A stretch of 9,380 bases of DNA, from NCBI GenBank assembly GCA_023257915.1, contig JALRBB010000194.1, positions 1-9,380 on the forward strand, in the 5' to 3' direction. The notes below the pieces were generated by a model, which did no database searches, was not told the origin of the DNA, and was given only the letters and a program-made list of their open reading frames with translations. This document shows, piece after piece, positions 1 to 6,664 of this stretch; within the stretch, counting starts at the first letter, position 1, and the number at the start of each line of letters is the position of its first letter. Source of the stretch: Quisquiliibacterium sp. (GTDB lineage: Bacteria; Pseudomonadota; Gammaproteobacteria; Burkholderiales; Burkholderiaceae_E). The position numbers and the translations under genes were made by a program.

Positions 1-163
1 CGAGGACCACGGTGGTGCCCGGTCGCGCGAATGACAACACGCAATAAATCGCGGGGCGCCCACCCGCAAACACCGCCACGTTGTCGGGCGTGATCCGCGC
101 ATCGTAAAAATGGTTGTAGTAGTCGGCGATCGCCTGCCGCAAGCGCCTCAGGCACCGGACTTT
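1..163 (-). pseudogene. Aminotransferase (PLP fold type I) fragment lacking its N-terminus
   Basis: Seen: the minus strand is open from a TGA at 164-166 to the window edge. From about position 142 it reads LRQAIADYYNHFYDARITPD, then NVAVFAGGRPAIYCVLSFAR and PGTTVVL. Known: this order (LRxAIAdYY, a strand ending in aGGRpAiy, then rPGttVvl) is the part of class I/II PLP-dependent aminotransferases that leads into the cofactor-binding domain, normally preceded by about 60-90 residues. Here the frame stops about 8 codons before the similarity starts. It has no ATG or GTG start, only a TTG at 140-142, and the DNA upstream is the well-coded end of the oxidoreductase gene. Inference: a 5'-truncated remnant, or less likely a gene whose missing part was displaced. 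The rest lies outside the window, so the state of its C-terminal part cannot be judged. A short ordinary protein starting at TTG is the alternative. Confidence 0.55.
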
Positions 164-1308
164 TCACGCGTCTTGATGCCCTTGTCCCACTTTTCGAGCC
201 ACCAGGCGTACTGGTGCGGCCAGCTCGTGAAGTCCGGGTCGATCCCGAAGTGATGTGACGCATGCAAGCCCCAGAAGGGGTCGAACAGAAACTGGCGTCC
301 GATTCCGATCAGATCGGCCGCATGGTCTTGCAGCAATTTTTCCGCGTGGTCGGGGTCGCGAATCAGACCGACGCCCTCGGTCATGATGCCCGCCTCGCCG
401 CGAATCCGCGTCGCGAAAGGAACCTGGTATCCCGGTGCGCGATGCAGGTTCGAGTTCGTTGCGCCCTTCGGTGTGTTGCCACCAGATGAACAGTCGATGA
501 CGTCGACCCCGCGTGCGCGTAACTCCCGCGCGAGCACGACGCTGTCGTCCATCGTCCAGCCGCCATCGATGCCGTCCTCGGACGAAATCCGCACGAACAG
601 CGGCGTGCCGGCTGGTAAGGCAGCCCTGACCGCCTCGGTCACCTCGAGCGGAAAGCGCATGCGGCCTTGCAGGTCTCCGCCGTATGCGTCCTCGCGAAAG
701 TTCGACAGCGGCGACAGGAACGAGTGCAGTAAATAGCCGTGCGCCATGTGGATCTCGACGATCTCGAATCCCGCCTGCATTGCGCGGCGGGCGGCGGCCG
801 CGAAGTCGTCGCGAGTGCGGGCCAGGTCGGCGGCGTCCATCTGTTTGGGAACCGGCCAGCCGTCGGATAGCGGCACTGCGGACGGGCCCAGCGGCACCCA
901 TTGTTTCTCGCCGCGCGCCAGGTCCTGTGCGTTCAGCGGACCATTGCCGAACCAGGGCCGCTGCATGCCGGCCGTGCGTCCGCCATGCCCGATCTGGATT
1001 GCCGGGATCGTGTTGTGCGACTTCAGCATGCGCACGATCGGCTCGAACGCGCGCTGCTGCTCGTCGTTCCAAAGGCCCAGACAGCCGTTCGTGATCCGGC
1101 CTTCATCGTTGACGCCGGTGGCCTCGATGAACACCGTGCCGGCACCGCCAAGCGCGAACTTGCCGTAATGCACCAGATGAAAGTCGTTGGCCACGCCGTT
1201 GACTGCGGAATACTGCGCCATCGGTGGCACGACGATCCGGTTCGGCAGCGTCAGGTCACGCAGCTTGAATGGAGTGAACAGCAGGGGCAGCTTGCTGGCT
1301 TGGGACAC
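148..1308 (-). CDS. NADH:flavin oxidoreductase, Old Yellow Enzyme family (YqjM/XenA class)
   Basis: FMN-dependent ene-reductase that would use NAD(P)H to reduce activated C=C bonds (enones, nitro compounds and similar) in the cytoplasm; the physiological substrate is not evident. Seen, counting from the GTG start (386 aa): NRIVVPPMAQYS at 23-34, the FMN-contacting GIQ-type strand (IQIGHGGR, 104-111), the substrate-binding pair H187/H190 in EIHMAHGYLLHSFLSPLSN, R239 in the FVR strand, the phosphate-binding GIGRQF near 335-340 and an aromatic tail with WW at 369-370. This is the YqjM/XenA layout. Odd: the position that is Cys in PMCxY of those enzymes is Ala31. Start: no ATG precedes the conserved core. 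GTG at 1308 has an AGAAAGG sequence 8 nt upstream; a TTG at 1332 (394 aa) is open but lacks a ribosome site. The stop abuts the aminotransferase remnant. It lies about 160 bp downstream of the diesterase gene, on the same strand. Confidence 0.94.
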   Translation of the reverse strand: MSQASKLPLLFTPFKLRDLTLPNRIVVPPMAQYSAVNGVANDFHLVHYGKFALGGAGTVFIEATGVNDEGRITNGCLGLWNDEQQRAFEPIVRMLKSHNTIPAIQIGHGGRTAGMQRPWFGNGPLNAQDLARGEKQWVPLGPSAVPLSDGWPVPKQMDAADLARTRDDFAAAARRAMQAGFEIVEIHMAHGYLLHSFLSPLSNFREDAYGGDLQGRMRFPLEVTEAVRAALPAGTPLFVRISSEDGIDGGWTMDDSVVLARELRARGVDVIDCSSGGNTPKGATNSNLHRAPGYQVPFATRIRGEAGIMTEGVGLIRDPDHAEKLLQDHAADLIGIGRQFLFDPFWGLHASHHFGIDPDFTSWPHQYAWWLEKWDKGIKTREKSGA

Positions 1309-1443
1309 GGGCGGAACCTTTCTGTTGGTCAATGGCTGACCGGATGCTGCCGCGGGGCCCTGCGTGGCGCAAGACCGTGAGTCGAGGCATTTCTGTCCAG
1401 CGGACGTGTTACGCGGCGCGCCAGGGTAATTGCCGGCGCTGCT

Positions 1444-1465
1444 CCCTGCCTGTCTGCAGGCAGGG
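1444..1465 (-). terminator. Strong hairpin 2 nt after the diesterase stop codon
   Basis: CCCTGCCTG (1444-1452) and CAGGCAGGG (1457-1465) form a perfect 9-bp stem with a TCTG loop. It begins two bases beyond the TAA of the phosphodiesterase gene read on the minus strand. No clear T-run follows on that strand; on the plus strand only CTTT follows. The position suggests transcription termination or 3'-end protection of the diesterase mRNA. The remaining sequence between this hairpin and the oxidoreductase start (about 1309-1443) shows no gene or other structure I can name. Confidence 0.5.
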
Positions 1466-1467
1466 CT

Positions 1468-2430
1468 TTAACGGCGATGCGCGTCGATGACCGGTTTCGC
1501 GATGTCAGGGCGGTCGGTGATGATGCCGTCGACGCCCATCTGCAGCATCTGTCGCATCTCCTGGGCATCGTTGACGGTCCAGACGATCACTTTGAGGCCC
1601 AGTGCGTGCGCGCGTTCGAGGTCCTTGGCACTGAGGTCCCGGTAGTACGGTGACCACCATTGCCCACCCAGGGCTTTGACCATCGCCGGTACCGATCCGT
1701 CATGCTCGTCGACGTCCATGCCGGCGAGCCAGCCGCTGGCGCCAGACCGACCGCGCTCGATGTTGTCCAGCCACGGGCGCTCCGCGGACAGGACACTCAA
1801 CGGGATGTCCGGCGCTGTCTTGCGCAGGTGGGCGAGCCCGCGCCAGTCGAAGCTCTGAATCCGGCTGCGCTTGCGCATCCCATGTCGATCGAGGCTGCGG
1901 ACCAGTTCATCGGCAATCCGTTCCGGGGAATGGGTGATGTCGCGTGTATGCGGCGCGGTCTTGATTTCAATGTTCAGGCAGACCTGGGAGTTGGTGCGCA
2001 AGTCGGGGAGCGTCAGCACTTCGTCGAGCAGCGGCATTGGGGTTCCGTCCACAGGGCGCTGCTTCGGGTAGCGCTTGGCATATTTCGAGTCCGGATTCAT
2101 CCTGCCGACGTCGATCGCCTGTAATTGCTCGGCGCTCAGGTTGCGCAGTGGCGTGCGATCGCTGATCCAGGCTCCGTTGCGTCGTGCGAGATCCGGGTTC
2201 AGCTCGGGATCATGGGCAACGATCAGGCGACCGTCGCTGGACATGCCGATATCCAGCTCCAGGCAGTCGACCCCCAGTTCCAGGGCCTGCCGGAACGCTG
2301 GCAGCGTGTTTTCCGGGGCCAGGCCACGCGCGCCGCGATGTCCATGCAATTCCGCCGCAAGGCCGGTCGTGTGCCAAAAAGCCGCTAATACCAGCACCAG
2401 CGCAAGCTGGCCGACTCTGAGAATTCTCAT
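1468..2430 (-). CDS. Secreted glycerophosphodiester phosphodiesterase (GDPD family)
   Basis: Hydrolyses glycerophosphodiesters (deacylated phospholipid head groups) to sn-glycerol-3-phosphate and an alcohol, probably in the periplasm. Seen in the 320-aa product: an N-terminal signal peptide (MRILR, a hydrophobic stretch LALVLVLAAFWHTTG, cleavage likely after GLAA at about residue 25). Then come the family motifs: HGHRGARGLAPENT (catalytic His and Arg, Glu-Asn-Thr), LELDIGMSSDGRLIVAHD (metal-binding Glu/Asp and second catalytic His), NIEIKT, GLKVIVWTVND and GVDGIITDRPD. Length and order fit GlpQ/UgpQ-like enzymes; the signal peptide favours the periplasmic GlpQ type. Start: ATG at 2430 places the signal peptide at the N-terminus. 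A TTG at 2475 would add 15 residues ahead of it and is unlikely. The ribosome site is weak (CAGG). It is divergent from the phosphate transporter across a shared AT-rich region, which fits control by phosphate or G3P supply. Confidence 0.95.
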   Translation of the reverse strand: MRILRVGQLALVLVLAAFWHTTGLAAELHGHRGARGLAPENTLPAFRQALELGVDCLELDIGMSSDGRLIVAHDPELNPDLARRNGAWISDRTPLRNLSAEQLQAIDVGRMNPDSKYAKRYPKQRPVDGTPMPLLDEVLTLPDLRTNSQVCLNIEIKTAPHTRDITHSPERIADELVRSLDRHGMRKRSRIQSFDWRGLAHLRKTAPDIPLSVLSAERPWLDNIERGRSGASGWLAGMDVDEHDGSVPAMVKALGGQWWSPYYRDLSAKDLERAHALGLKVIVWTVNDAQEMRQMLQMGVDGIITDRPDIAKPVIDAHRR

Positions 2431-2468
2431 CGTAGAACCTGTCTGTGGAGATGAAGTGGATGGCACGC

Positions 2469-2520
2469 TTGGCAATGTAACAAATATTCCTTTAATATGT
2501 AATCTTTCTTACATTACATT
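2469..2520. promoter_or_regulatory. AT-rich divergent control region with ATGTAA/TTACAT words
   Basis: The 149-bp gap between the diesterase ATG (2430) and yjbB (2580) contains an AT-rich island in otherwise GC-rich DNA. ATGTAA occurs at 2475-2480 and 2497-2502, exactly 22 bp apart. TTACAT occurs at 2509-2514 and 2514-2519. ATGTAA(2497)-N6-TTACAT(2514) is an 18-bp perfect inverted repeat. A rightward sigma-70-like promoter can be drawn: TTGGCA (2469-2474), 18-bp spacer, TAATAT (2493-2498). The 11-bp phasing recalls Pho boxes, but the words match the CTGTCAT consensus only partly. Inference: overlapping divergent promoters with operator sites for one regulator, identity unknown. Confidence 0.55.
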
Positions 2521-2579
2521 GGCGCAGGCCCGCGTCGCGCAATGTAGCCCATTCACCCGATCCCGCATCACCGTCGTCG

Positions 2580-4226
2580 ATGGAAACCCTGTTTGCCCTG
2601 ATCGGAAGCGCTGCCCTGTTGCTGTGGGGTGTGCGCATGATCCGAACCGGCGTGACCCGCAGCTACGGGGCCGAACTTCGGTCGGTGCTGAACGCGGTCG
2701 GCGAGCGGCGGCTGAGGGCGTTCGCTGGCGGTGCCGTGATCACGATGCTGGTGCAAAGCGGCATGGCGACCGCGCTGCTGATCTCGACCTTTGCGTCACG
2801 CGCCGCGATCAGCGGGCCGATCGCAATCGCGACGATCGTCGGCGCCGATGTGGGCAGCGCGCTAGTCGTGCAAGTGTTCTCCCAGCGCGTTCACTGGTTA
2901 TCGCCGCTGTGCATCGCGATCGGAGTGATCGCATTCCACGCCAGCAGCCGCAGTCGCAGCCGCGGCACCTCGCGCGCAATCCTGGGCGTCGGACTGCTCC
3001 TGCTGGCGCTTGAACTGATCGGCAGGGCAGCGGCACCATTGGCGCAGTCGCAGGGCGTTGCGCAGCTGATCGGCTCGGTGCTCTCGGATCCCTGGCTCGC
3101 GTTGCTGTGCACCGTGCTTCTGACCGTGTTCCTGCACTCATCGGTAGCGATGGTGCTGATGATTACCGCCTTCGTCGCCAGCGGGCTGATTCCGTCCGGC
3201 GCGGGTCTGGTCATGATTCTTGGCGCAAACATCGGCAGCGCGCTTTTGCCGATGCTGTCCTCGTTCAAGGCTCCGGTCAACGTGCGCCGGTTCCTGCTCG
3301 CGAACATCATGCTGCGCATCGCGATGACGCTGCTGGTGTTTCCGTTGCTCGATGCCTACCGGCAATGGGCACAGACGTTCGGACTTGAGGACGGAGCGCT
3401 GGTCGCCGCCTCCCACCTTGCACTGAATTTGCTGCTCGCGGCGCTTGCACTGCCCTGGGTGGATGCGATTGACCGCTTGATGCAGCGCTTGCTGCCCGAT
3501 CGCACCGAGCGCGGATCGCTCGAGGTCGACATCTTGCTGGACGAGTCCGCGCTTGGCTCACCCTCGGTGGCGCTGGCTTGCGCCTCGCGTCAGACGCTGA
3601 AGATTGCGGAACTGGTGCAAAACATGCTGCGCCAGACGATCGAGGTGCTGCGCACCAACGACCCGGATCTCAAGGACCGTATCGAACTCGAGGATGACGT
3701 GGTCGATCGGCAGTACGAGGCGATCAAGCTTTATCTGGCTCGGCTGGCACGCGAGGAGCTCGACCAGGTCGAAAGCAGCCGCAGCATCGAGATTCTGTCG
3801 TTCACCACTAACCTGGAACACATCGGCGACATCATCGACAAGAACCTGATGGAGCTGGCCGCGAAGAAAATCCGCGAACAGGCCTCGTTCTCCGATGCAG
3901 GTATGCGGGAGTTGGAGGAATTCCATGGCTGCATCGCCGCCAACATGGAACTCGCGCTCAACGTCTTTGTCTCAGGCGATCTCGAGATGGCGCGACGTCT
4001 ATTGCTCCAAAAGGCAGTGATTCGCGATCTGGAGCGCCGGTCGATCGAGCATCACATGGAGCGGATCGCAGCCGGAAGCTCGGCATCGCTCGATACCAGC
4101 TCGCTGCACCTGGACGTTTTGCGTGATCTCAAGCGGATCAACAGTCATCTGACCGGGGTTGCTTACCCGATCCTGGAGCGGGCCGGAGAACTGTCGGCCA
4201 CACGATTGCGGACAGAAACGAAATGA
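2580..4226 (+). CDS. yjbB: YjbB-type Na+/phosphate cotransporter with C-terminal PhoU-like domain
   Basis: Inner-membrane transporter of inorganic phosphate in the Na/Pi cotransporter (PNaS) family. E. coli YjbB has been linked to phosphate export, so direction is not certain. Seen in 548 aa: two inverted-repeat membrane halves, the first with VQSGMAT (58-64) and GADVGS (88-93), the second with HSS (186-188) and GANIGS (215-220), with about eight hydrophobic segments in residues 1-300. A helical PhoU-like region follows (about 330-540), with acidic metal-site motifs ELEDDVVDRQY and NLEHIGDIIDKNL and a DLKRINSHLTGVAYPIL end. The length and the LAQSQGV segment between the halves resemble E. coli YjbB. 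Odd: both QSS-type motifs deviate (QSG, HSS). Start: ATG 2580 fits the family N-terminus, but no Shine-Dalgarno is visible. It is first in a probable yjbB-glpD-HAD transcript; glpD starts 67 nt after it. Confidence 0.92.
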   Translation: METLFALIGSAALLLWGVRMIRTGVTRSYGAELRSVLNAVGERRLRAFAGGAVITMLVQSGMATALLISTFASRAAISGPIAIATIVGADVGSALVVQVFSQRVHWLSPLCIAIGVIAFHASSRSRSRGTSRAILGVGLLLLALELIGRAAAPLAQSQGVAQLIGSVLSDPWLALLCTVLLTVFLHSSVAMVLMITAFVASGLIPSGAGLVMILGANIGSALLPMLSSFKAPVNVRRFLLANIMLRIAMTLLVFPLLDAYRQWAQTFGLEDGALVAASHLALNLLLAALALPWVDAIDRLMQRLLPDRTERGSLEVDILLDESALGSPSVALACASRQTLKIAELVQNMLRQTIEVLRTNDPDLKDRIELEDDVVDRQYEAIKLYLARLAREELDQVESSRSIEILSFTTNLEHIGDIIDKNLMELAAKKIREQASFSDAGMRELEEFHGCIAANMELALNVFVSGDLEMARRLLLQKAVIRDLERRSIEHHMERIAAGSSASLDTSSLHLDVLRDLKRINSHLTGVAYPILERAGELSATRLRTETK

Positions 4227-4238
4227 GGCGCAGCAGGA

Positions 4239-4271
4239 GCGATTCGCGCCCGCAAGAGGCGGGCGGATCGC
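4239..4271 (+). other. Intercistronic hairpin between yjbB and glpD
   Basis: GCCCGC (4248-4253) pairs with GCGGGC (4259-4264) around an AAGAG loop. An outer GCGAT (4239-4243) pairs with ATCGC (4267-4271) across a small internal loop. No T-run follows, so it is not a classical terminator. It sits 23 nt before the glpD start and could set relative expression, protect mRNA ends or attenuate. Its left arm, including TCGCGCCCGC, recurs in the hairpin at 6639-6654. Confidence 0.4.
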
Positions 4272-4293
4272 GGATCAAGGCAAGGGCTAACTG

Positions 4294-5826
4294 ATGGGAT
4301 CAACGAACAAGGAATTTGACCTGCTGGTCATCGGTGGTGGGATCAACGGTGCCGGCATTGCGGCGGACGCCGCCGGACGAGGGCTGCGCGTCGCTCTGTG
4401 CGAAAAACAGGATCTCGCTGGTGCGACCTCGTCGGCCAGCTCGAAGCTGATTCACGGTGGTCTGCGATACCTGGAGCACTATGATTTCGGACTGGTTCGC
4501 AAGGCTCTGGCCGAGCGCGAAGTGCTTCTGCGCAACGCCCCGCACATCGTCTGGCCACTGCGTTTCGTTTTGCCGCATTCTCCGGATCTGCGTCCGCGCT
4601 GGATGATTCGCGCTGGCCTGTTCCTTTACGACCATCTTGCCAGTCGCCGTGTGCTCGGCGGATCTGGTGCGCTAAAGCTCGATGCGCTTGGTGATTCAAG
4701 TCTGTTCAATCCGCAGTTCAGGCATGGCTTTACCTACTGGGATTGCTGGGTCGATGACTCACGCCTTGTGGTGCTGAACGCGATGGCGGCCGCAAGGCGC
4801 GGCGCGACGATCCTGACCCGCACCCGGGTTGAGGAGTTGCGCCCGGCCGATGGTCGCTGGCGCGCATCGCTGATCGATGAGCATGACTCGACGCGCTGGG
4901 ACATCACCGCCCGGTTCGTGGTCAACGCGGCTGGTCCCTGGGCGGCCGACGTGCTGTCCGGGATCGGCGCCGAAGCGTCCAGCGGAGCGCAAGAAGGTCC
5001 GCGCTTAAGGCTGGTCAAGGGTAGCCATATCGTCGTGCCTAGGGTGCATGAACTGAGCGATGCGCTGATCCTGCAAAACGACGATGGCCGGATCGTGTTC
5101 GTGTTGCCCTACGAAGGGCAGTTCTCGCTGATCGGCACGACCGACGTACCGTTTGACAGCGATCCTGGCGCGGTGGTTGCCAGTGAGGACGAGATCGACT
5201 ACATGCTCAAGGCGGTTGGTCGCTATCTGCGCAAGCCACCAAAGCGCGAAGACGTCGTGCATGCGTTTTCAGGGGTCAGGCCGCTGTACGAGGAAGATGC
5301 GGGAAAGTCAGCCAGCACGGCCTCGCGCGACTATCTGATTCACACGAGCCATTTTGATGGCGCCACACCGGTGATCTCGGTGCTGGGCGGCAAGATCACC
5401 ACTTATCGGCAGCTGGCGCAGTCGGTGATGCAGGAACTTGAACGCTACTGTCCGGGGCTTGCCGGCGCGTGGACCGCCGATGTTCCCTTGCCGGGCGGAG
5501 AGATGCCCGGCGCAGATTTTGACGCGTTCGTCGAGCAACTTGCCGGCAGCAGACCGGCCTTGCCCCGCGAGTTTCTCGCTGCGCTTGCCCGCAGGCACGG
5601 CAGTCTCTGTGATGAGGTGCTGGGGTCCTGTCGTGAAGTGGCGCAACTGGGCCGGCATTTCGGCGCCGGCCTGTATGAGCAGGAGGTGCGCTACTTTCTG
5701 CGTGCGGAATGGGCACGCACCGCGCAAGACGTGCTCTGGCGGCGCTCGAAGTTCGGACTTCATCTGGATCCGCAGCAGCGGCAGGCAGTGGCGGATTTCA
5801 TCGACGAATTAGGAGGGTGTGCATGA
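4294..5826 (+). CDS. glpD: Aerobic glycerol-3-phosphate dehydrogenase
   Basis: FAD-dependent, membrane-associated enzyme that oxidises sn-glycerol-3-phosphate to dihydroxyacetone phosphate and passes electrons to the quinone pool. Seen in 510 aa (E. coli GlpD is about 500): the FAD Rossmann motif VIGGGINGAGIAADAAGRG (12-30), the family signature SSASSKLIHGGLRYLEHYDF (46-65), MIRAGLFLYDHL, WDCWVDDSRL (149-158), KGSHIVVPRVH, LIGTTDVPF, SGVRPLY (326-332) and LGGKITTYR. The C-terminal helical domain is complete and ends with LWRRSKFGL. No key region is missing. Start: ATG at 4294 has AAGGG 7 nt upstream. It is second in the yjbB-glpD-HAD series. Its stop TGA overlaps the ATG of the phosphatase, and the last codons contain that gene's AGGAGG ribosome site. 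Likely controlled by the GlpR encoded at 6665-7435, as in other bacteria, though I found no clear GlpR operator upstream. Confidence 0.98.
   Translation: MGSTNKEFDLLVIGGGINGAGIAADAAGRGLRVALCEKQDLAGATSSASSKLIHGGLRYLEHYDFGLVRKALAEREVLLRNAPHIVWPLRFVLPHSPDLRPRWMIRAGLFLYDHLASRRVLGGSGALKLDALGDSSLFNPQFRHGFTYWDCWVDDSRLVVLNAMAAARRGATILTRTRVEELRPADGRWRASLIDEHDSTRWDITARFVVNAAGPWAADVLSGIGAEASSGAQEGPRLRLVKGSHIVVPRVHELSDALILQNDDGRIVFVLPYEGQFSLIGTTDVPFDSDPGAVVASEDEIDYMLKAVGRYLRKPPKREDVVHAFSGVRPLYEEDAGKSASTASRDYLIHTSHFDGATPVISVLGGKITTYRQLAQSVMQELERYCPGLAGAWTADVPLPGGEMPGADFDAFVEQLAGSRPALPREFLAALARRHGSLCDEVLGSCREVAQLGRHFGAGLYEQEVRYFLRAEWARTAQDVLWRRSKFGLHLDPQQRQAVADFIDELGGCA
5811..5817 (+). promoter_or_regulatory. 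Strong ribosome binding site of the phosphatase, inside the glpD end
   Basis: AGGAGGG lies 5 nt before the ATG at 5823, within the last codons of glpD (Leu-Gly-Gly-Cys-Ala). It is the best Shine-Dalgarno sequence in the window and fixes the phosphatase start. With the ATGA stop-start overlap at 5823-5826 it supports translational coupling. Confidence 0.85.
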
Positions 5827-6620
5827 CGCCAATCTTCAGCGCACCGGCAGCCACATGGAAGAACAAGCGTTTCGTGCTGCTCGACATCGACGACACGCTG
5901 ACCACTGATGGCAGGCTGGCAGCCGACAGCTATCGGGCACTTGAGGCGCTGCATCAGCGCGGTTTCATCGTCATTCCTGTTACCGGCCGGCCCGCCGGAT
6001 GGTGCGACATGATCGCGAGGTTCTGGCCGGTGCACGCGGTCGTCGGTGAAAACGGGGCATTCTATTTTTCTTACGATCACGATCAGCGCAAGATGCATCG
6101 CCGCCATGCGTCCAGCCAGGCAGAGCGCAGCGCCAATCGCAAACGTCTGGATGTGCTGGCAGCAGCGATCCTTGCCGCAGTCCCGGGCGCTGCGATTGCC
6201 AGTGATCAGGCCTATCGAGAGGTCGACCTGGCGATCGATTTTTGCGAGGACGTCGCTCCGCTGCCGCCCAGTTCGGTCGATCGGATCGTGGCGCTTTTCG
6301 AGGCCGCTGGTGCGATCGCCAAGGTCAGCTCGATCCATGTCAATGGCTGGTTCGGCAGTCATGACAAGCTGAGCATGACGCGTCACCTGCTGGCCGATCT
6401 GTTCGGCTGCGATGCTGAGGCGGCGCGCGAACAGGTGGTCTTCGTCGGAGATTCTCCGAACGATGCGCCGATGTTCGGTTATTTCACCGATGCGGTCGGT
6501 GTGGCCAATGTCGAACAGATGCGCGATCGCTGCGAATTTCTGCCGCGCTGGATCACAACCGGCAGAAGCGGAGAGGGGTTCGTCGAACTGGCTGGCGTCT
6601 TGCTCGATTCCCGGGCCTGA
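5823..6620 (+). CDS. HAD-superfamily phosphatase, subclass IIB (Cof/SPP-like)
   Basis: Mg2+-dependent phosphohydrolase likely to act on a small phosphorylated metabolite; substrate unknown. Seen in 265 aa: motif I LLDIDDTLT with nucleophile D21 and acid D23, motif II VTGRP (T54), motif III lysine K182 in SHDKLS, motif IV VGDSPNDAPMF (D210, D214). A long cap of about 100 residues lies between motifs II and III, including VVGENGAFYF and VNGWFGSHDK. That cap position defines the IIB group, which holds Cof sugar phosphatases, trehalose-6-phosphate and sucrose-phosphate phosphatases and mannosyl-3-phosphoglycerate phosphatase. Start: ATG at 5823 overlaps the glpD stop and follows a strong AGGAGG. 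An upstream in-frame start at 5709 would lie inside glpD and lacks support. Coupling to glpD suggests a substrate near G3P or dihydroxyacetone phosphate, but that is inference. It is convergent with glpR, 44 bp away. Confidence 0.93.
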   Translation: MTPIFSAPAATWKNKRFVLLDIDDTLTTDGRLAADSYRALEALHQRGFIVIPVTGRPAGWCDMIARFWPVHAVVGENGAFYFSYDHDQRKMHRRHASSQAERSANRKRLDVLAAAILAAVPGAAIASDQAYREVDLAIDFCEDVAPLPPSSVDRIVALFEAAGAIAKVSSIHVNGWFGSHDKLSMTRHLLADLFGCDAEAAREQVVFVGDSPNDAPMFGYFTDAVGVANVEQMRDRCEFLPRWITTGRSGEGFVELAGVLLDSRA

Positions 6621-6638
6621 GCGCGCGGGTCTTCGCAC

Positions 6639-6654
6639 GCGGGCTCGCGCCCGC
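6639..6654. terminator. Hairpin between convergent phosphatase gene and glpR
   Basis: GCGGGC (6639-6644), loop TCGC, GCCCGC (6649-6654) gives a perfect 6-bp GC stem in the 44-bp gap between the two convergent genes. No T-run is present on either side. Its position fits a bidirectional, non-classical terminator or mRNA-end structure. It shares TCGCGCCCGC with the hairpin before glpD. Confidence 0.4.
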
Positions 6655-6664
6655 ATCGCTCAGG

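Noticed and set aside
164..1072. 302-codon frame on the minus strand overlapping the first Old Yellow Enzyme gene in another phase
   Set aside because: Very Arg-rich composition typical of an out-of-phase reading of high-GC coding DNA; the overlapping frame carries a full family pattern.
2431..2475. Upstream TTG start for the diesterase
   Set aside because: It would put 15 polar residues before the signal peptide and overlap the AT-rich promoter region; ATG 2430 fits much better.
2075..3013. 312-codon plus-strand frame crossing the diesterase gene, the control region and the start of yjbB
   Set aside because: It spans an evident divergent promoter region and two well-supported genes; its translation is low-complexity Ser/Arg-rich with no motif.
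4227..4293. Transcription terminator separating yjbB from glpD
   Set aside because: The hairpin there has no following T-run, and a ribosome site for glpD follows at once, so read-through is more likely than termination.
4200..4293. Classical GlpR operator upstream of glpD
   Set aside because: I looked for paired TTCG/CGAA-type half-sites near glpD and found only isolated fragments such as ACGAAAT, not a convincing palindrome.
5760..6656. Long open frame (298 codons) on the minus strand opposite the end of glpD and the HAD gene
   Set aside because: It is antisense to a HAD protein with all four catalytic motifs, its translation is rich in Arg/Asp/His with no recognisable motif, and GC-rich DNA commonly leaves such frames open.
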